A program made the position numbers and the translations under genes. A model generated the notes under the pieces. That model was not told the origin of the DNA, ran no database searches, and worked only from the letters and a program-made list of their open reading frames with translations. DNA of 64,000 nucleotides, from NCBI GenBank assembly GCA_963749825.1, contig CAVVOI010000014.1, forward strand, positions 434,001-498,000, written 5' to 3'. Below are positions 18,027 through 26,604 of this stretch, piece by piece; the stretch's first letter is position 1, and each line of letters begins with the position of its first letter. The DNA comes from UBA11865 sp963749825. GTDB lineage: Bacteria; Chloroflexota; Anaerolineae; Promineifilales; Promineifilaceae.

Positions 18027-18566
18027 TTACTCTTCCTCATCGTTTGCCAGGGGTGGCAGTTCTTCGATCGAATTCAGGCCGAAATGTTGAAGAAACTCCG
18101 GCGTCGTGCCGTAAAGGATAGGACGTCCGGGTCCATCAAGCCGTCCTACCTCTTCAATTAGACCCTGGCTTAATAAGGTTCGCAGCGAACTATCGGAATT
18201 TACCCCACGAATTCTATCAATTTGAGGACGGATAATGGGTTGCATGAAGGCGATGATCGACACAACCTCTAGAGCAGCCTGGCTAATCCTGGTAGTTAAT
18301 TCTAAGCCTAGCAAGCGTTCCACCGCATGACTCGCCTCGGGTGCTGTTGTCAATTGTACGGCGTTGCCGCTCCATTGAATCCGGATACCGCGCTTCCCAT
18401 AATCATTCTCGAGAGAATGAAGGAGGTTTTCGATCACTGCAACCGATGTTTCCAAGACTTTTGCTAAGCGGCCAATGGACAATGGACCGCTAGCGGCGAA
18501 TAGGACAGCCTCTAACATTGCAGTCATATCAAGGCTGTCTGTTCTGGTCTCGTTTTCTGAAATCAT
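18027..18566 (-). CDS. scpB: Segregation and condensation protein B
   Basis: 179-residue partner of the Smc-ScpA condensin complex, acting in chromosome organisation and segregation. It consists of two winged-helix domains. Marks: AMLEAVLFAASGPLSIGRLAKVL, ALEVVSIIAFMQPIIRPQIDRIRGVNSD and LIEEVGRLDGPGRPILYGTTPEFLQHFGL. I chose the ATG at 18566 because it leads into MISENETRTDS and then the conserved domain, with AGG about 9 nt upstream. An ATG at 18644 would add 26 residues unlike the family. It heads the minus-strand run with rluB and cmk. Confidence 0.93.
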   Translation of the reverse strand: MISENETRTDSLDMTAMLEAVLFAASGPLSIGRLAKVLETSVAVIENLLHSLENDYGKRGIRIQWSGNAVQLTTAPEASHAVERLLGLELTTRISQAALEVVSIIAFMQPIIRPQIDRIRGVNSDSSLRTLLSQGLIEEVGRLDGPGRPILYGTTPEFLQHFGLNSIEELPPLANDEEE

Positions 18567-18685
18567 AAAAAGGCCTGTACGATAGTTTTCTTTGATTCTC
18601 TTAGCTGGGATATAATGTTCCTTTTCTGCGCAAAGACACGACAACTAGTCGATGAATTATACCCAATAAGGCATATCAACAACGA

Positions 18686-20101
18686 ATGAACACTCAAGAT
18701 CTTAAACTAAACGAACCCTCGGCCAAAGTCGGACAGGTTCTAGATTATGCTCAGCACCACCGTAAGAAATTCGTGGGAGAGTTAATTGAATTCCTGCGAA
18801 TTCCTAGCATTGGTACTCTAAGTGAGAGATTTGAAGATACAGAGCGTGCCGCTGACTGGCTAGCCGGCCGGATGCGAGAAATTAACTTAGAAAATGTTAG
18901 TGTAATAAGAACCAAGAGAAATCCAATCGTTTTTGGCGAATGGTCATCATCGAAGCCAGATGCCAAAACGATTCTTGTGTATGGACATTATGACGTGCAG
19001 CCGGCTGATCCCTTGGAGGAATGGGATTCGCCCCCATTTGAGCCATCTATCAGGGACGAATACATTTATGCTCGCGGCGTTTCTGACGACAAAGGTCAGC
19101 TCTTTATCCATCTTAAGTGCATCGAATCCTACCTTAAAAGTCTAGGTGAACTTCCAGTCAACGTAAAAATACTAATCGAAGGTGAAGAAGAAAGTGGTGG
19201 ACAAAGCCTGGACGACTTTGTTCCTAAGAACATCGATTTACTAAGAGCCGATGTCGCGGTTATTTCAGATACCCACATCATTTCTAAAGATCTGCCCTCC
19301 ATCGTTTATAGTCTTCGTGGCGTGAGCTACGTCTACCTGGATGTGATAGGACCTGAAATGGATCTGCATTCTGGGAGTTACGGTGGCGCCGTAGACAATC
19401 CTATCAATGTCCTGTGCCATATCATAGCTAAGCTTAAAAACGAAGCTGGTCTTATCCAAATCCCTGGTTTTTATGATTTGGTTAGACCTCTCGATGGGAA
19501 AGAAAAAAAGATGCTGGCCGATTGGACTATGGACGAGCAGACTTTGCGGCATGAGACAGGCGTTCCGGCCTTGGGTGGAGAAACCAACTATACATTGGCC
19601 GAACGAATGGGGGCTCGGCCGACGCTCGATGTAAATGGGATTTATGGCGGCTACACAGGTGATGGATCGAAGACGGTATTGCCATCCTCGGCCCACGCTA
19701 AGATCTCGATGCGATTGGTGCCGGATCAGGATAGTTATGCAACATACGAGCTACTCAGGAATTATCTCGAAAAAATCAGCCCACCATCTGTTAAAGTCAA
19801 ATGCACGTACGCACATGGTAGCTCGGCAAACATTGTCAACTATGAAATCCCAGCCATGCAAGCAGCACTTAATGCTTACGAACAAGTATTCGATGCTAAA
19901 CCGGTACTAGTCAGGGAAGGGGGGTCGATTCCTGTTGTAAGCTTGTTTAAGGAAGTTCTTGGCATAGAGACAATACTGATGGGGTTTGGTTTGCCCGATG
20001 ATCGGATTCACGCACCAAATGAGCGATTCTATCTGCCGAACTTCTACAAAGGAATTGAAACTATGATTCACTTTGTCGATATTTTCTCGAGAATCAGCTA
20101 G
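18686..20101 (+). CDS. M20 family dipeptidase
   Basis: 471-residue cytosolic zinc metallopeptidase of the M20 (carnosinase/CNDP-like) group, cleaving dipeptides or small N-terminal residues. Metal and catalytic residues are visible: GHYDVQP (His and catalytic-assisting Asp), ARGVSDDKG (bridging Asp), EGEEESG (general base Glu and metal Glu) and SDTHI. RLVPDQD and the dimerisation domain lie in the second half, and PDDRIHAPNERF (metal His) near the end. It is divergent from scpB. A TATAAT at 18611-18616 is a candidate -10 element, but the -35 is poor. It stands alone. Confidence 0.93.
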   Translation: MNTQDLKLNEPSAKVGQVLDYAQHHRKKFVGELIEFLRIPSIGTLSERFEDTERAADWLAGRMREINLENVSVIRTKRNPIVFGEWSSSKPDAKTILVYGHYDVQPADPLEEWDSPPFEPSIRDEYIYARGVSDDKGQLFIHLKCIESYLKSLGELPVNVKILIEGEEESGGQSLDDFVPKNIDLLRADVAVISDTHIISKDLPSIVYSLRGVSYVYLDVIGPEMDLHSGSYGGAVDNPINVLCHIIAKLKNEAGLIQIPGFYDLVRPLDGKEKKMLADWTMDEQTLRHETGVPALGGETNYTLAERMGARPTLDVNGIYGGYTGDGSKTVLPSSAHAKISMRLVPDQDSYATYELLRNYLEKISPPSVKVKCTYAHGSSANIVNYEIPAMQAALNAYEQVFDAKPVLVREGGSIPVVSLFKEVLGIETILMGFGLPDDRIHAPNERFYLPNFYKGIETMIHFVDIFSRIS

Positions 20102-20172
20102 TTGCCATTGCCCAAAGAAGCCGGTTTGAAGCAAAATGCATTTTTTGAAGACTGGTTCTTCTGGTGATGGAT

Positions 20173-21084
20173 TCAGGAGCCTGTCACCTGACCACCATTG
20201 GTGGATATTATTGCATAGGGCATCGCCACAGTGTTATACGCGAATCCAACCACTCCACTCTGGTCGATGGCGATCAGGCCTCCCTGTCCTCCAACTCGCT
20301 CAGCTAATATTCTAATAGCTGCATCACAAGCCTCTTGAGTAGAGTAGCCCTGGGTTATGAAATCACAAACAGTTTTACTTATCACGACCTTCATCAAAGC
20401 TTCTCCCTGTCCCGTTGCGCTGACTGCCCCGCTTCGGTTATCAGCGTACCCTCCGCAGCCAATCAATGGGCTATCTCCAACCCGGCCAGGTTCCTTGAAA
20501 TTTATGCCGCCCGTTGAAGTTGCAGATGCCAGATTGCCATGAACATCTAGCGCTACAGCTCCGACAGTATCGCCAAAAGGACCTACCAAAGATTGATTCT
20601 CTTGGGATTGATTTGTATCGTGACTCTTAAATTCTTCATATATTTTAAGCTGCGATTCCGTTATTAGATCGTCAATATCACACCGAGCAATTCCATTAGT
20701 TTCAGCAAAAGTATCTGCACCCAATCCAACGAGAAAATTGTGCTTGCTTTTGGTCATCACTAATCTTGCAACAGTGATCGGGTTTCTGACTCTCTGTACG
20801 GCAGCCACCGCTCCAAAATCCAAGGAAGAACCATCCACAATGAGTGCATCCATCTCAATCCCGCCATGGCTATTGAGGTAGCTTCCCCGACCAGCATCAA
20901 AGAGCGGTGAATCTTCTAGGACACGAACCGAAGTTTCCGCGGCATCTAGAGCTGATCCACCTTCCTTGAGAATGACAAATCCACTCTGTGCGGCGTTTTG
21001 GCAAATGGTTACTGCCCGGTTCAGCCTTTCATTATGGCTATCCCAGCTTCCTGCACCCCCGTGAACAATGATAACCGGTTCCAT
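20173..21084 (-). CDS. Isoaspartyl peptidase / plant-type L-asparaginase
   Basis: 303-residue N-terminal-nucleophile hydrolase. It matures by self-cleavage before a Thr and removes isoaspartyl residues or hydrolyses asparagine. The N-terminal IVHGGAGSW, EGGSALDAAETSVRVLEDSPLFDAGRGS and MDALIVDG are family signatures. The cleavage site is Gly-Asp-Thr in FGDTVGAVALD, with the Thr as nucleophile, followed by ATSTGGINFKEPGRVGDSPLIGCGGYADN (substrate Arg and Gly-Gly loop). Length and motifs are complete. It is a single gene convergent with the M20 peptidase. Both are peptide-scavenging enzymes, but they do not form an operon. Confidence 0.92.
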   Translation of the reverse strand: MEPVIIVHGGAGSWDSHNERLNRAVTICQNAAQSGFVILKEGGSALDAAETSVRVLEDSPLFDAGRGSYLNSHGGIEMDALIVDGSSLDFGAVAAVQRVRNPITVARLVMTKSKHNFLVGLGADTFAETNGIARCDIDDLITESQLKIYEEFKSHDTNQSQENQSLVGPFGDTVGAVALDVHGNLASATSTGGINFKEPGRVGDSPLIGCGGYADNRSGAVSATGQGEALMKVVISKTVCDFITQGYSTQEACDAAIRILAERVGGQGGLIAIDQSGVVGFAYNTVAMPYAIISTNGGQVTGS

Positions 21085-21137
21085 TCTTACCTCCGAAGCA
21101 AGATGGTATCTTAAGACTTTGCTAGGTCAAGGGCTTG

Positions 21138-21165
21138 TTGACATGAGTTACCGCTTTGTTATAAT
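21138..21165 (+). promoter_or_regulatory. Consensus promoter of tRNA-Asn
   Basis: TTGACA at 21138-21143, 16-nt spacer, TATAAT at 21160-21165. Both hexamers match the sigma70 consensus perfectly. The expected start is about 7 nt before the tRNA. Confidence 0.92.
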
Positions 21166-21179
21166 TTGGTCGAGTATGA

Positions 21180-21251
21180 TCCTCAGTAGCTCAACGGTAG
21201 AGCAATCGGCTGTTAACCGATAGGTTGTTGGTTCGAATCCAACCTGAGGAG
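21180..21251 (+). tRNA. tRNA-Asn (GTT)
   Basis: Acceptor TCCTCAG pairs with CTGAGGA. The anticodon loop CTGTTAA gives GTT. T arm GTTGG-TTCGAAT-CCAAC. CCA is not encoded. It is transcribed from a consensus promoter and ended by a terminator, so it is a separate unit from apgM. Confidence 0.96.
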
Positions 21252-21258
21252 TAGTGGA

Positions 21259-21286
21259 GGCGGTGGCACAAACCACCGCCTTTTTT
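21259..21286 (+). terminator. Terminator of tRNA-Asn
   Basis: GGCGGTGG / CCACCGCC 8-bp stem, six-nt loop CACAAA, then six T. It lies 7 nt after the tRNA. Confidence 0.94.
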
Positions 21287-21353
21287 GGTGCAACAGTTGA
21301 AAATATTGAGGATGTATATCTAATCTGATGTAAATCTGAAGAGGAACAATAAC

Positions 21354-22568
21354 ATGTCTGATTTTCGATTAATGCGACAACTGGCAAAAAACGAAGGTGG
21401 CAAGATCATCTTGCTCGTGCTCGATGGATTAGGCGGTATGCCCAAGGGTGAATACGCTGAAACCACGTTAGAGTTCGCCCATACGCCAAATATGGACCGT
21501 CTGGCAGCAGAAGGAACCCTTGGTCTTAGCCATCCGATATCGAGAGGTATTACTCCTGGAAGTGGTCCTGCTCACCTATCGTTGTTTGGTTATGATCCAA
21601 TAGGAACCCCAGTTGGGCGTGGCGTATTGTCAGCCTTGGGAATTGGCTTTGATCTGAAGCCGGAAGATGTTGCCGCGAGGGGTAATTTTTGCAGCGTAGA
21701 TAGTTCTGGATTAATCACGGATCGTAGGGCAGGACGGATTAGTAGCGAAGTGGCATCTCCTCTGGTTGCAAAGCTCGATCAGATCGTCGTTCCTAGAGCG
21801 GAGACATTCGCTCTACAAGTAAAAGAATATCGATTCACCCTCGTTTTACGCGGAGATGGTCTGAATGGCATGCTTGCGGATACGGATCCCCAGGCAATTG
21901 GCAAAGCACCTCTGCCGGTGCGAGCTCTCTCGCAAGAAGCCGCTCATACTGCTGAACTTGTGCAAACTTGGTTGGATCAGGCTAGTGAAGTCTTGCGCGA
22001 TTATCATCCGGCTAATATGGTTACTCTAAGAGGATTTGGGCAGGATCCGATTTTGCCCAAGTTTGATGATGTTTATAAGCTCAAGGCGGCGTGTGTTGCC
22101 GTATATCCTATGTACAAAGGTGTCTCCCGTCTCGTCGGAATGGACGTCCTAAAGACAGCCGCAGATTTCACACCAAAGGATGAATTTAATGTCGTCGCGG
22201 ATCATTGGGATGATTACGATTTCTTCTTCGTTCACATCAAACCGACGGATAGCCGTGGGGAAGATGGCGACTTTGAAGCAAAAGCGGCGGTTATTGAATC
22301 TGTAGACCAGGTTATAAACAGTTTACTGGACCTAAATCCAGATGTGTTGATCATTACTGGAGATCATTCTACGCCGGCAAAACTACGCAGCCATTCGTGG
22401 CATCCTGTACCGACGCTTCTGTGGGCGCCCGGTTCCCACCTGCCTGACCGGACAATAAGCTACGGTGAACGAGAGGCTCAGAGCGGTGGGTTAGGTCATT
22501 TTATGGCCCACGACTTAATGCCCTTGGCAATGGCCCATGCCCTCAGATTGGAAAAGTACGGGGCTTGA
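21354..22568 (+). CDS. apgM: 2,3-bisphosphoglycerate-independent phosphoglycerate mutase, archaeal type
   Basis: 404-residue alkaline-phosphatase-superfamily enzyme interconverting 3- and 2-phosphoglycerate in glycolysis/gluconeogenesis. The first metal site is LLVLDGLGG. PGSGPAHLSLFGYDP holds the nucleophilic serine. Later metal ligands are in FVHIKPTDSRGEDGD, ITGDHSTPAKLRSHSWHPVP and GGLGHFMAHDLMPLAMA. Its length of about 400 and these motifs fit the ApgM group (archaea and some bacteria), not GpmI (about 510 residues). The start follows GAGGAAC. Its stop TGA overlaps the ATG of a decayed methyltransferase gene (TGATG). Confidence 0.93.
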   Translation: MSDFRLMRQLAKNEGGKIILLVLDGLGGMPKGEYAETTLEFAHTPNMDRLAAEGTLGLSHPISRGITPGSGPAHLSLFGYDPIGTPVGRGVLSALGIGFDLKPEDVAARGNFCSVDSSGLITDRRAGRISSEVASPLVAKLDQIVVPRAETFALQVKEYRFTLVLRGDGLNGMLADTDPQAIGKAPLPVRALSQEAAHTAELVQTWLDQASEVLRDYHPANMVTLRGFGQDPILPKFDDVYKLKAACVAVYPMYKGVSRLVGMDVLKTAADFTPKDEFNVVADHWDDYDFFFVHIKPTDSRGEDGDFEAKAAVIESVDQVINSLLDLNPDVLIITGDHSTPAKLRSHSWHPVPTLLWAPGSHLPDRTISYGEREAQSGGLGHFMAHDLMPLAMAHALRLEKYGA

Positions 22569-22948
22569 TGCGCAAAAACCAGTCAGAGCTGTATTATGGC
22601 ACAATTGAAGGATTCTATGAACAACAGTCTCAGCATGAATGGGAGAGTTTAATCCGGCATAAAACCGGAATGGAATCCATTTTAGGGGATGGGGTAAGCA
22701 AAGCTGATTCGACCGGACGGTACCCTGAATTCTATTTTTCGAAGCCCAATGAAATCATACCATTCATGGCCACAGTTGGTTTCAATCAAACTGACCTTGT
22801 CGCTTGTGAGGGCGTTTTTGGTGCCGTAGAAGAAAAATAAACGAATTAGAAGGTGAAGCATGGGAGGCCTGGTTAAAGCTTAACTATGAGCTTTCTATGG
22901 ATGCTTTAACTGCTCGGTGCTGCCGATCACACATTGAAAGTTGGCTAA
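22568..22948 (+). pseudogene. Decayed SAM-dependent methyltransferase: internal deletion plus frameshifts
   Basis: The first 35 codons (YYGTIEGFYEQQSQHEWESLIRHKT in two parts) match the N-terminus of a class I methyltransferase family common in Chloroflexi and Firmicutes. The text then jumps to the family's C-terminal region (YFSKPNEIIPFM, GFNQTDLVACEGVF). The central SAM-binding Rossmann part, roughly 120 residues, is missing. After the stop at 22838-22840 the family ending continues in another frame (INELEGEAWEAWLKLNYELS), and again in a third (LLGAADHTLKVG, stop 22946-22948). So one large deletion and at least two frameshifts are present. It begins inside the apgM stop codon, so the ancestral gene was translationally coupled to apgM. 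Confidence 0.75.
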
Positions 22949-22978
22949 AAGTCTTAATTATCAAGAAACACCTGGTCA

Positions 22979-24886
22979 ATGAGATTGACGGTGATGTTAG
23001 ATTATTTCAAACGGTTCACATCAGATCCAAAAAGGACGGCAATGTTGGTTGGGGTTTCGCTCGCCCTAATCATTTTTATGTCCACGTTGCAGCTGACAAT
23101 CAATGGAAGTGACAATACGTACACTATCGATGTGGGCGAGATTCAAAATGCTCTGCCGCGTTGGGGCACACTTCATTTTCCAGGATACCCGCTTTATTCT
23201 TTAACAGGTTCAATGTTCGTTACTTTCTTCCAGGTACTCGGCGTTGAACCAGCCATTGGGGCGTCTTTGCTTTCTGCGTTATGGGCTGGAGTGGCAATTG
23301 CCTTACTCATTGCTCTGGATATGACGTTTGATGTGCCTGGACCAGTCGCCATCGTCACAGCTCTTTTATTCGCAGTGTCCACATCATTCTGGGTGGATGC
23401 CTCCTTAGCTGAGGTTCACACGCTGACAGTAGCCTTGATGCTGGCATCACTCCTATTTGCCGTTCGATTTAGCAGGGAGGGCAAACGATCAGATTTGTTC
23501 TGGCTGGCGCTCTTTTCTAGCCAAATGGTATATCACCAGAGAGCTATGATTTTTGCCGGACCAGGCCTGCTTATTCTAGCCCTTCGGCAATACCGGGCTC
23601 TACTTAAGAACTTGCCCACCGCCTTGTTAATCGCTGTTGTCGGGGCTGCAGTCTACCTCTATCTCCCATTTCGCGATTGGATTGGAGCTGAATGGACCTT
23701 TAACCAACCAGGGACTTGGCAGGGATTTTGGGGTCTTGTACTGGACACAAAGACAGAGCGGATTATTTCCTTTCCAGATTCAGCAGCCACATGGATTGAG
23801 CGTGGAGGCATTATAGTCTCGGTCTTGGCTGGAGAGTGGCCTCTATTACTGCTGGCAACCGGACTTCTGGGAATCATTATCGCCAGAATAAAGGACAATA
23901 AGTTGGAAGCTCTGGCGCTGAGTCTAATTTGGCTTCCTTATGTTTTTCTCTCGCTACTTATCTGGGTAGGGCGAGTTGCCGATGCTGTTTTGGCGACCAT
24001 TCTGCCGGTATTTGTCATGGCCGCTCTTGGATTGGCGTTGCTTGCATCAGCAATCATTCGCTGGCAACGGCCGGTGGGGATTGCCTTAACTATTGGGTGG
24101 CTACTGCTAGCTATTTACCTGTTCTGGGATCATCGTCCAACGGTGCTCGAAATCACAACAGATTTGAGCGCCGAAGAGATTATAACCATGGCTGAAAACG
24201 TCAGCCCACCAGAAGATGGGCAACCCACAACCTTGATGGCCCTGTGGGGAAAAGATTACTGGGCACTAATCTACGCCCAATCGTACCAGGAGCGGTTGGG
24301 CGACTTGACCATTGTGGATCATAATGCCGATTTGGGCGCGATTCTGGATAGCGATGAGCACTTAATTACGCTTAGCGACACCTTCTATCGCCGGCCACTC
24401 TCATGGTGGGAAGACACATTTAGCCGGATATACTTGTCCTCTAACTCGGCCGATGCTATCGAAGTCGATACCAGTCCACTTTTTGCTGCCAGCCAGGTAC
24501 CAAAAAATCAAGATTTTGACCTGCAAAATGGCATAACAATTAGACGAACAGATTTTGAGTGGTTGTCAACTGAATCGTTGAGATTAACGATTTACTGGGA
24601 AGCCACCGAAGAACCACAGGAAGACTATAGCGTCGCGATTCATCTTGTTAAGAATGATCCTCCTCGCGGTCAAGAGGATATTGTGGCCCAGGCCGACAGC
24701 AGCAATCCTGTAGCCGGCTGGTATCCTACAAGTCGATGGGACCGTGGTGAAATAATTAGAGACGAGTACTTGATCCAGGTTCCGGCTGGCGTCGATGCCG
24801 AATCAATCCGCCTTGGAATGTACCGAAAGGCGGCCGATGGCAGTTTTATCAACTCGGATTGGCTGTCGATAAATATTGATGATTAG
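22979..24886 (+). CDS. DUF2723-type membrane glycosyltransferase-like protein
   Basis: About 630 residues. Large integral membrane protein with an N-terminal motif TIDVGEIQNALPRWGTLHFPGYPLY. It resembles the DUF2723 / protein O-mannosyltransferase-like family, in which an Asp-Gly-Glu near the first external loop is the probable catalytic acid. About nine or ten hydrophobic helices extend to about 385, followed by a soluble C-terminal part of about 240 residues with beta-rich character (ITIYWEATEEPQ-like). It probably transfers sugar from a lipid carrier at the outer membrane face. Two ATG starts (22979 and 22994) are possible. The second leads to MLDYFKRF and is equally plausible. It stands downstream of the decayed methyltransferase and is convergent with kamA. 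Confidence 0.75.
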   Translation: MRLTVMLDYFKRFTSDPKRTAMLVGVSLALIIFMSTLQLTINGSDNTYTIDVGEIQNALPRWGTLHFPGYPLYSLTGSMFVTFFQVLGVEPAIGASLLSALWAGVAIALLIALDMTFDVPGPVAIVTALLFAVSTSFWVDASLAEVHTLTVALMLASLLFAVRFSREGKRSDLFWLALFSSQMVYHQRAMIFAGPGLLILALRQYRALLKNLPTALLIAVVGAAVYLYLPFRDWIGAEWTFNQPGTWQGFWGLVLDTKTERIISFPDSAATWIERGGIIVSVLAGEWPLLLLATGLLGIIIARIKDNKLEALALSLIWLPYVFLSLLIWVGRVADAVLATILPVFVMAALGLALLASAIIRWQRPVGIALTIGWLLLAIYLFWDHRPTVLEITTDLSAEEIITMAENVSPPEDGQPTTLMALWGKDYWALIYAQSYQERLGDLTIVDHNADLGAILDSDEHLITLSDTFYRRPLSWWEDTFSRIYLSSNSADAIEVDTSPLFAASQVPKNQDFDLQNGITIRRTDFEWLSTESLRLTIYWEATEEPQEDYSVAIHLVKNDPPRGQEDIVAQADSSNPVAGWYPTSRWDRGEIIRDEYLIQVPAGVDAESIRLGMYRKAADGSFINSDWLSINIDD

Positions 24887-24891
24887 AAAAA

Positions 24892-26301
24892 TCAATCATC
24901 TTTTTCCGGATCAGGAAGCTGTTCGGGAGCTGTAGCACCGTCTACCTCTATCGATCCTACCCCAAGAGGAAGCCATTTATGCGATGAATCACCGCTCCGC
25001 AGCCGGTGCTCTTTTCCACCTCTTGAGCGAGTTTCTTCAAACCCTTGAGGCTCGATCGTCATTCTATCACCTTCGAGCAACTCTAGAATACCTTCCTGGC
25101 CTTTCTCAGGTCGTTGTTCGATTTGATTCTCAAGATGTTTTATTTCCCCGGGATCGTAATCCAATGGTTCTTGATAAGTGGTAATGAAACCTTCAAAATT
25201 TCGTAACACAGATTTGCCCGGAGCTTGCGCTAACAAATAATTAGGCATCAGCGGGATTTTTCCGCCACCCCCAGGTGCATCAACAACATAAGTCGGAACA
25301 GCATATCCCGACGTGTGACCTCTTAATCCTTCCATGATCTCGATGCCCTTTGAAATCGGGGTCCGGAACTGACCCGAGCCATGAACGAGGTCACATTGGT
25401 AAAGGTAATATGGTCTCACGCGGATCTTTACAAGATCATGAACCAATTTTCTTTGAATGTGAACCGAGTCATTGACCCCTGCCAGAAGTACGCTTTGATT
25501 GCCTAAAGGCACACCTGCTCGATTCAGACGGTCGCAGGCAACGGCCAACTCTGGGGTGATTTCTTTCGGGTGATTGACATGTATATTTAGCCACATTGGA
25601 TGATACTTGCTAATCATCTCACAGAATTCATCTGTGACTCGCATCGGCAGAAATACTGGCACTCTAGATCCGATTCTAACTATTTCAACATGTGGTATCG
25701 CTCGCAATCGCGACAAAATCATATCTAACAACTTCGGAGCGAGAACCATAGGATCGCCACCCGATAGCAAGACGTCGCGGATTTGTGGTGTGTTCTCAAT
25801 ATACTCAATTTGCGCATCAAAATCGCGCTTACTAAATGTTTGTGTTGGATCACCAACAATACGGCTTCGCGTACAATACCTACAGTAACTTGCGCACTGC
25901 GTTGTAACGAGCATTAAAACTCGGTCGGGATACCTGTGAACCAATCCTGCTACTGGGGAATGTTTGTCTTCTGCTAAGGAATCCTCCATCATGGATTGGA
26001 ATGGTACCATTTCAGCAGCAGTCGGAATGACTTGCCTACGAACAGGGCAGTGGGGATCGTCTGGATCGATCAAGCTCGCGAAATACGGGGTGATATCTAC
26101 CCTGAATAGACCCTGACTTTCTAGCGCTTTACTTTCGGAATCAGTCAGATTAATGACACGGGCCAGCTCGTCAACGCTATTTAGCCGGTTACTCATTTGC
26201 CATCGCCAATCATGCCAGTCAGCCGGGTCGATATCATTCCAGTATGGTGCACGGGTGTGGACTGTTTGTTCGCTAGTTATTACAGAACTTTCAGTACTCA
26301 C
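24892..26301 (-). CDS. kamA: Lysine 2,3-aminomutase (radical SAM, PLP)
   Basis: Interconverts L-lysine and L-beta-lysine using SAM, a 4Fe-4S cluster and PLP. 469 residues. Cluster cysteines 136, 140, 143 (CASYCRYC). PLP lysine in DAPGGGGKIPLMP. The two aspartates that bind the lysine side chain in KAM are kept (the D of CDLVHG and of VVDAPGGGGK), which favours lysine over glutamate as substrate. The HFRTP motif is QFRTP here. A C-terminal tail of about 70 residues, charged and low in conservation, extends beyond the usual core. No beta-lysine fermentation genes or epmA/epmC homologues are nearby, so the role could be EF-P modification, an N-acetyl-beta-lysine osmolyte, or other. Confidence 0.9.
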   Translation of the reverse strand: MSTESSVITSEQTVHTRAPYWNDIDPADWHDWRWQMSNRLNSVDELARVINLTDSESKALESQGLFRVDITPYFASLIDPDDPHCPVRRQVIPTAAEMVPFQSMMEDSLAEDKHSPVAGLVHRYPDRVLMLVTTQCASYCRYCTRSRIVGDPTQTFSKRDFDAQIEYIENTPQIRDVLLSGGDPMVLAPKLLDMILSRLRAIPHVEIVRIGSRVPVFLPMRVTDEFCEMISKYHPMWLNIHVNHPKEITPELAVACDRLNRAGVPLGNQSVLLAGVNDSVHIQRKLVHDLVKIRVRPYYLYQCDLVHGSGQFRTPISKGIEIMEGLRGHTSGYAVPTYVVDAPGGGGKIPLMPNYLLAQAPGKSVLRNFEGFITTYQEPLDYDPGEIKHLENQIEQRPEKGQEGILELLEGDRMTIEPQGFEETRSRGGKEHRLRSGDSSHKWLPLGVGSIEVDGATAPEQLPDPEKDD

Positions 26302-26357
26302 GGTTGCTCTCCTTTAAAACATCAACAAATTCTGCCCCCAGAATGTTTGATGAAAAC

Positions 26358-26377
26358 AAAAAAGGCCCATGTGGGCC
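26358..26377 (-). terminator. Terminator of tRNA-Gly
   Basis: GGCCC-ATGT-GGGCC stem-loop at 26364-26377. On the minus strand it is followed by a run of T (A tract at 26358-26363). It lies 12 nt beyond the tRNA 3' end. Confidence 0.85.
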
Positions 26378-26389
26378 GATATCACTCTG

Positions 26390-26461
26390 AGCGAGTGACG
26401 GGACTCGAACCCGTGACATTCAGCTTGGGAAGCTGACGTTCTACCACTGAACTACACTCGC
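26390..26461 (-). tRNA. tRNA-Gly (CCC)
   Basis: On the minus strand the acceptor GCGAGTG pairs with CACTCGC. Anticodon stem TCAGC/GCTGA with loop TTCCCAA gives CCC. CCA is not encoded. It has its own consensus promoter and terminator. Confidence 0.95.
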
Positions 26462-26477
26462 AGTTACTAATCAGCAA

Positions 26478-26505
26478 ATTATATTCCAGCAAAAATGACT
26501 GTCAA
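26478..26505 (-). promoter_or_regulatory. Consensus promoter of tRNA-Gly
   Basis: Minus strand TTGACA (26505-26500), 16-nt spacer, TATAAT (26483-26478). This is the same perfect hexamers and 16-nt spacing as the tRNA-Asn promoter. Confidence 0.92.
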
Positions 26506-26604
26506 GGAGGCTTCATTCATGGATGCACAAAAAACTTGCCAAGTAGCTTGACCTAAAGATTGATTTAGGTCCTATAGAAACTATCTGACAACTTGTATGT
26601 TTGA

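Noticed and set aside
26518..26547. Nine-codon open frame with a good AAGGAGG upstream
   Set aside because: Too short, no similarity, and the AAGGAGG overlaps the -35 region of the minus-strand tRNA-Gly promoter.
26550..26571. Terminator at the ACCTAAA/TTTAGGT hairpin
   Set aside because: No T tract follows on either strand. It is more likely a chance or IS-derived repeat.
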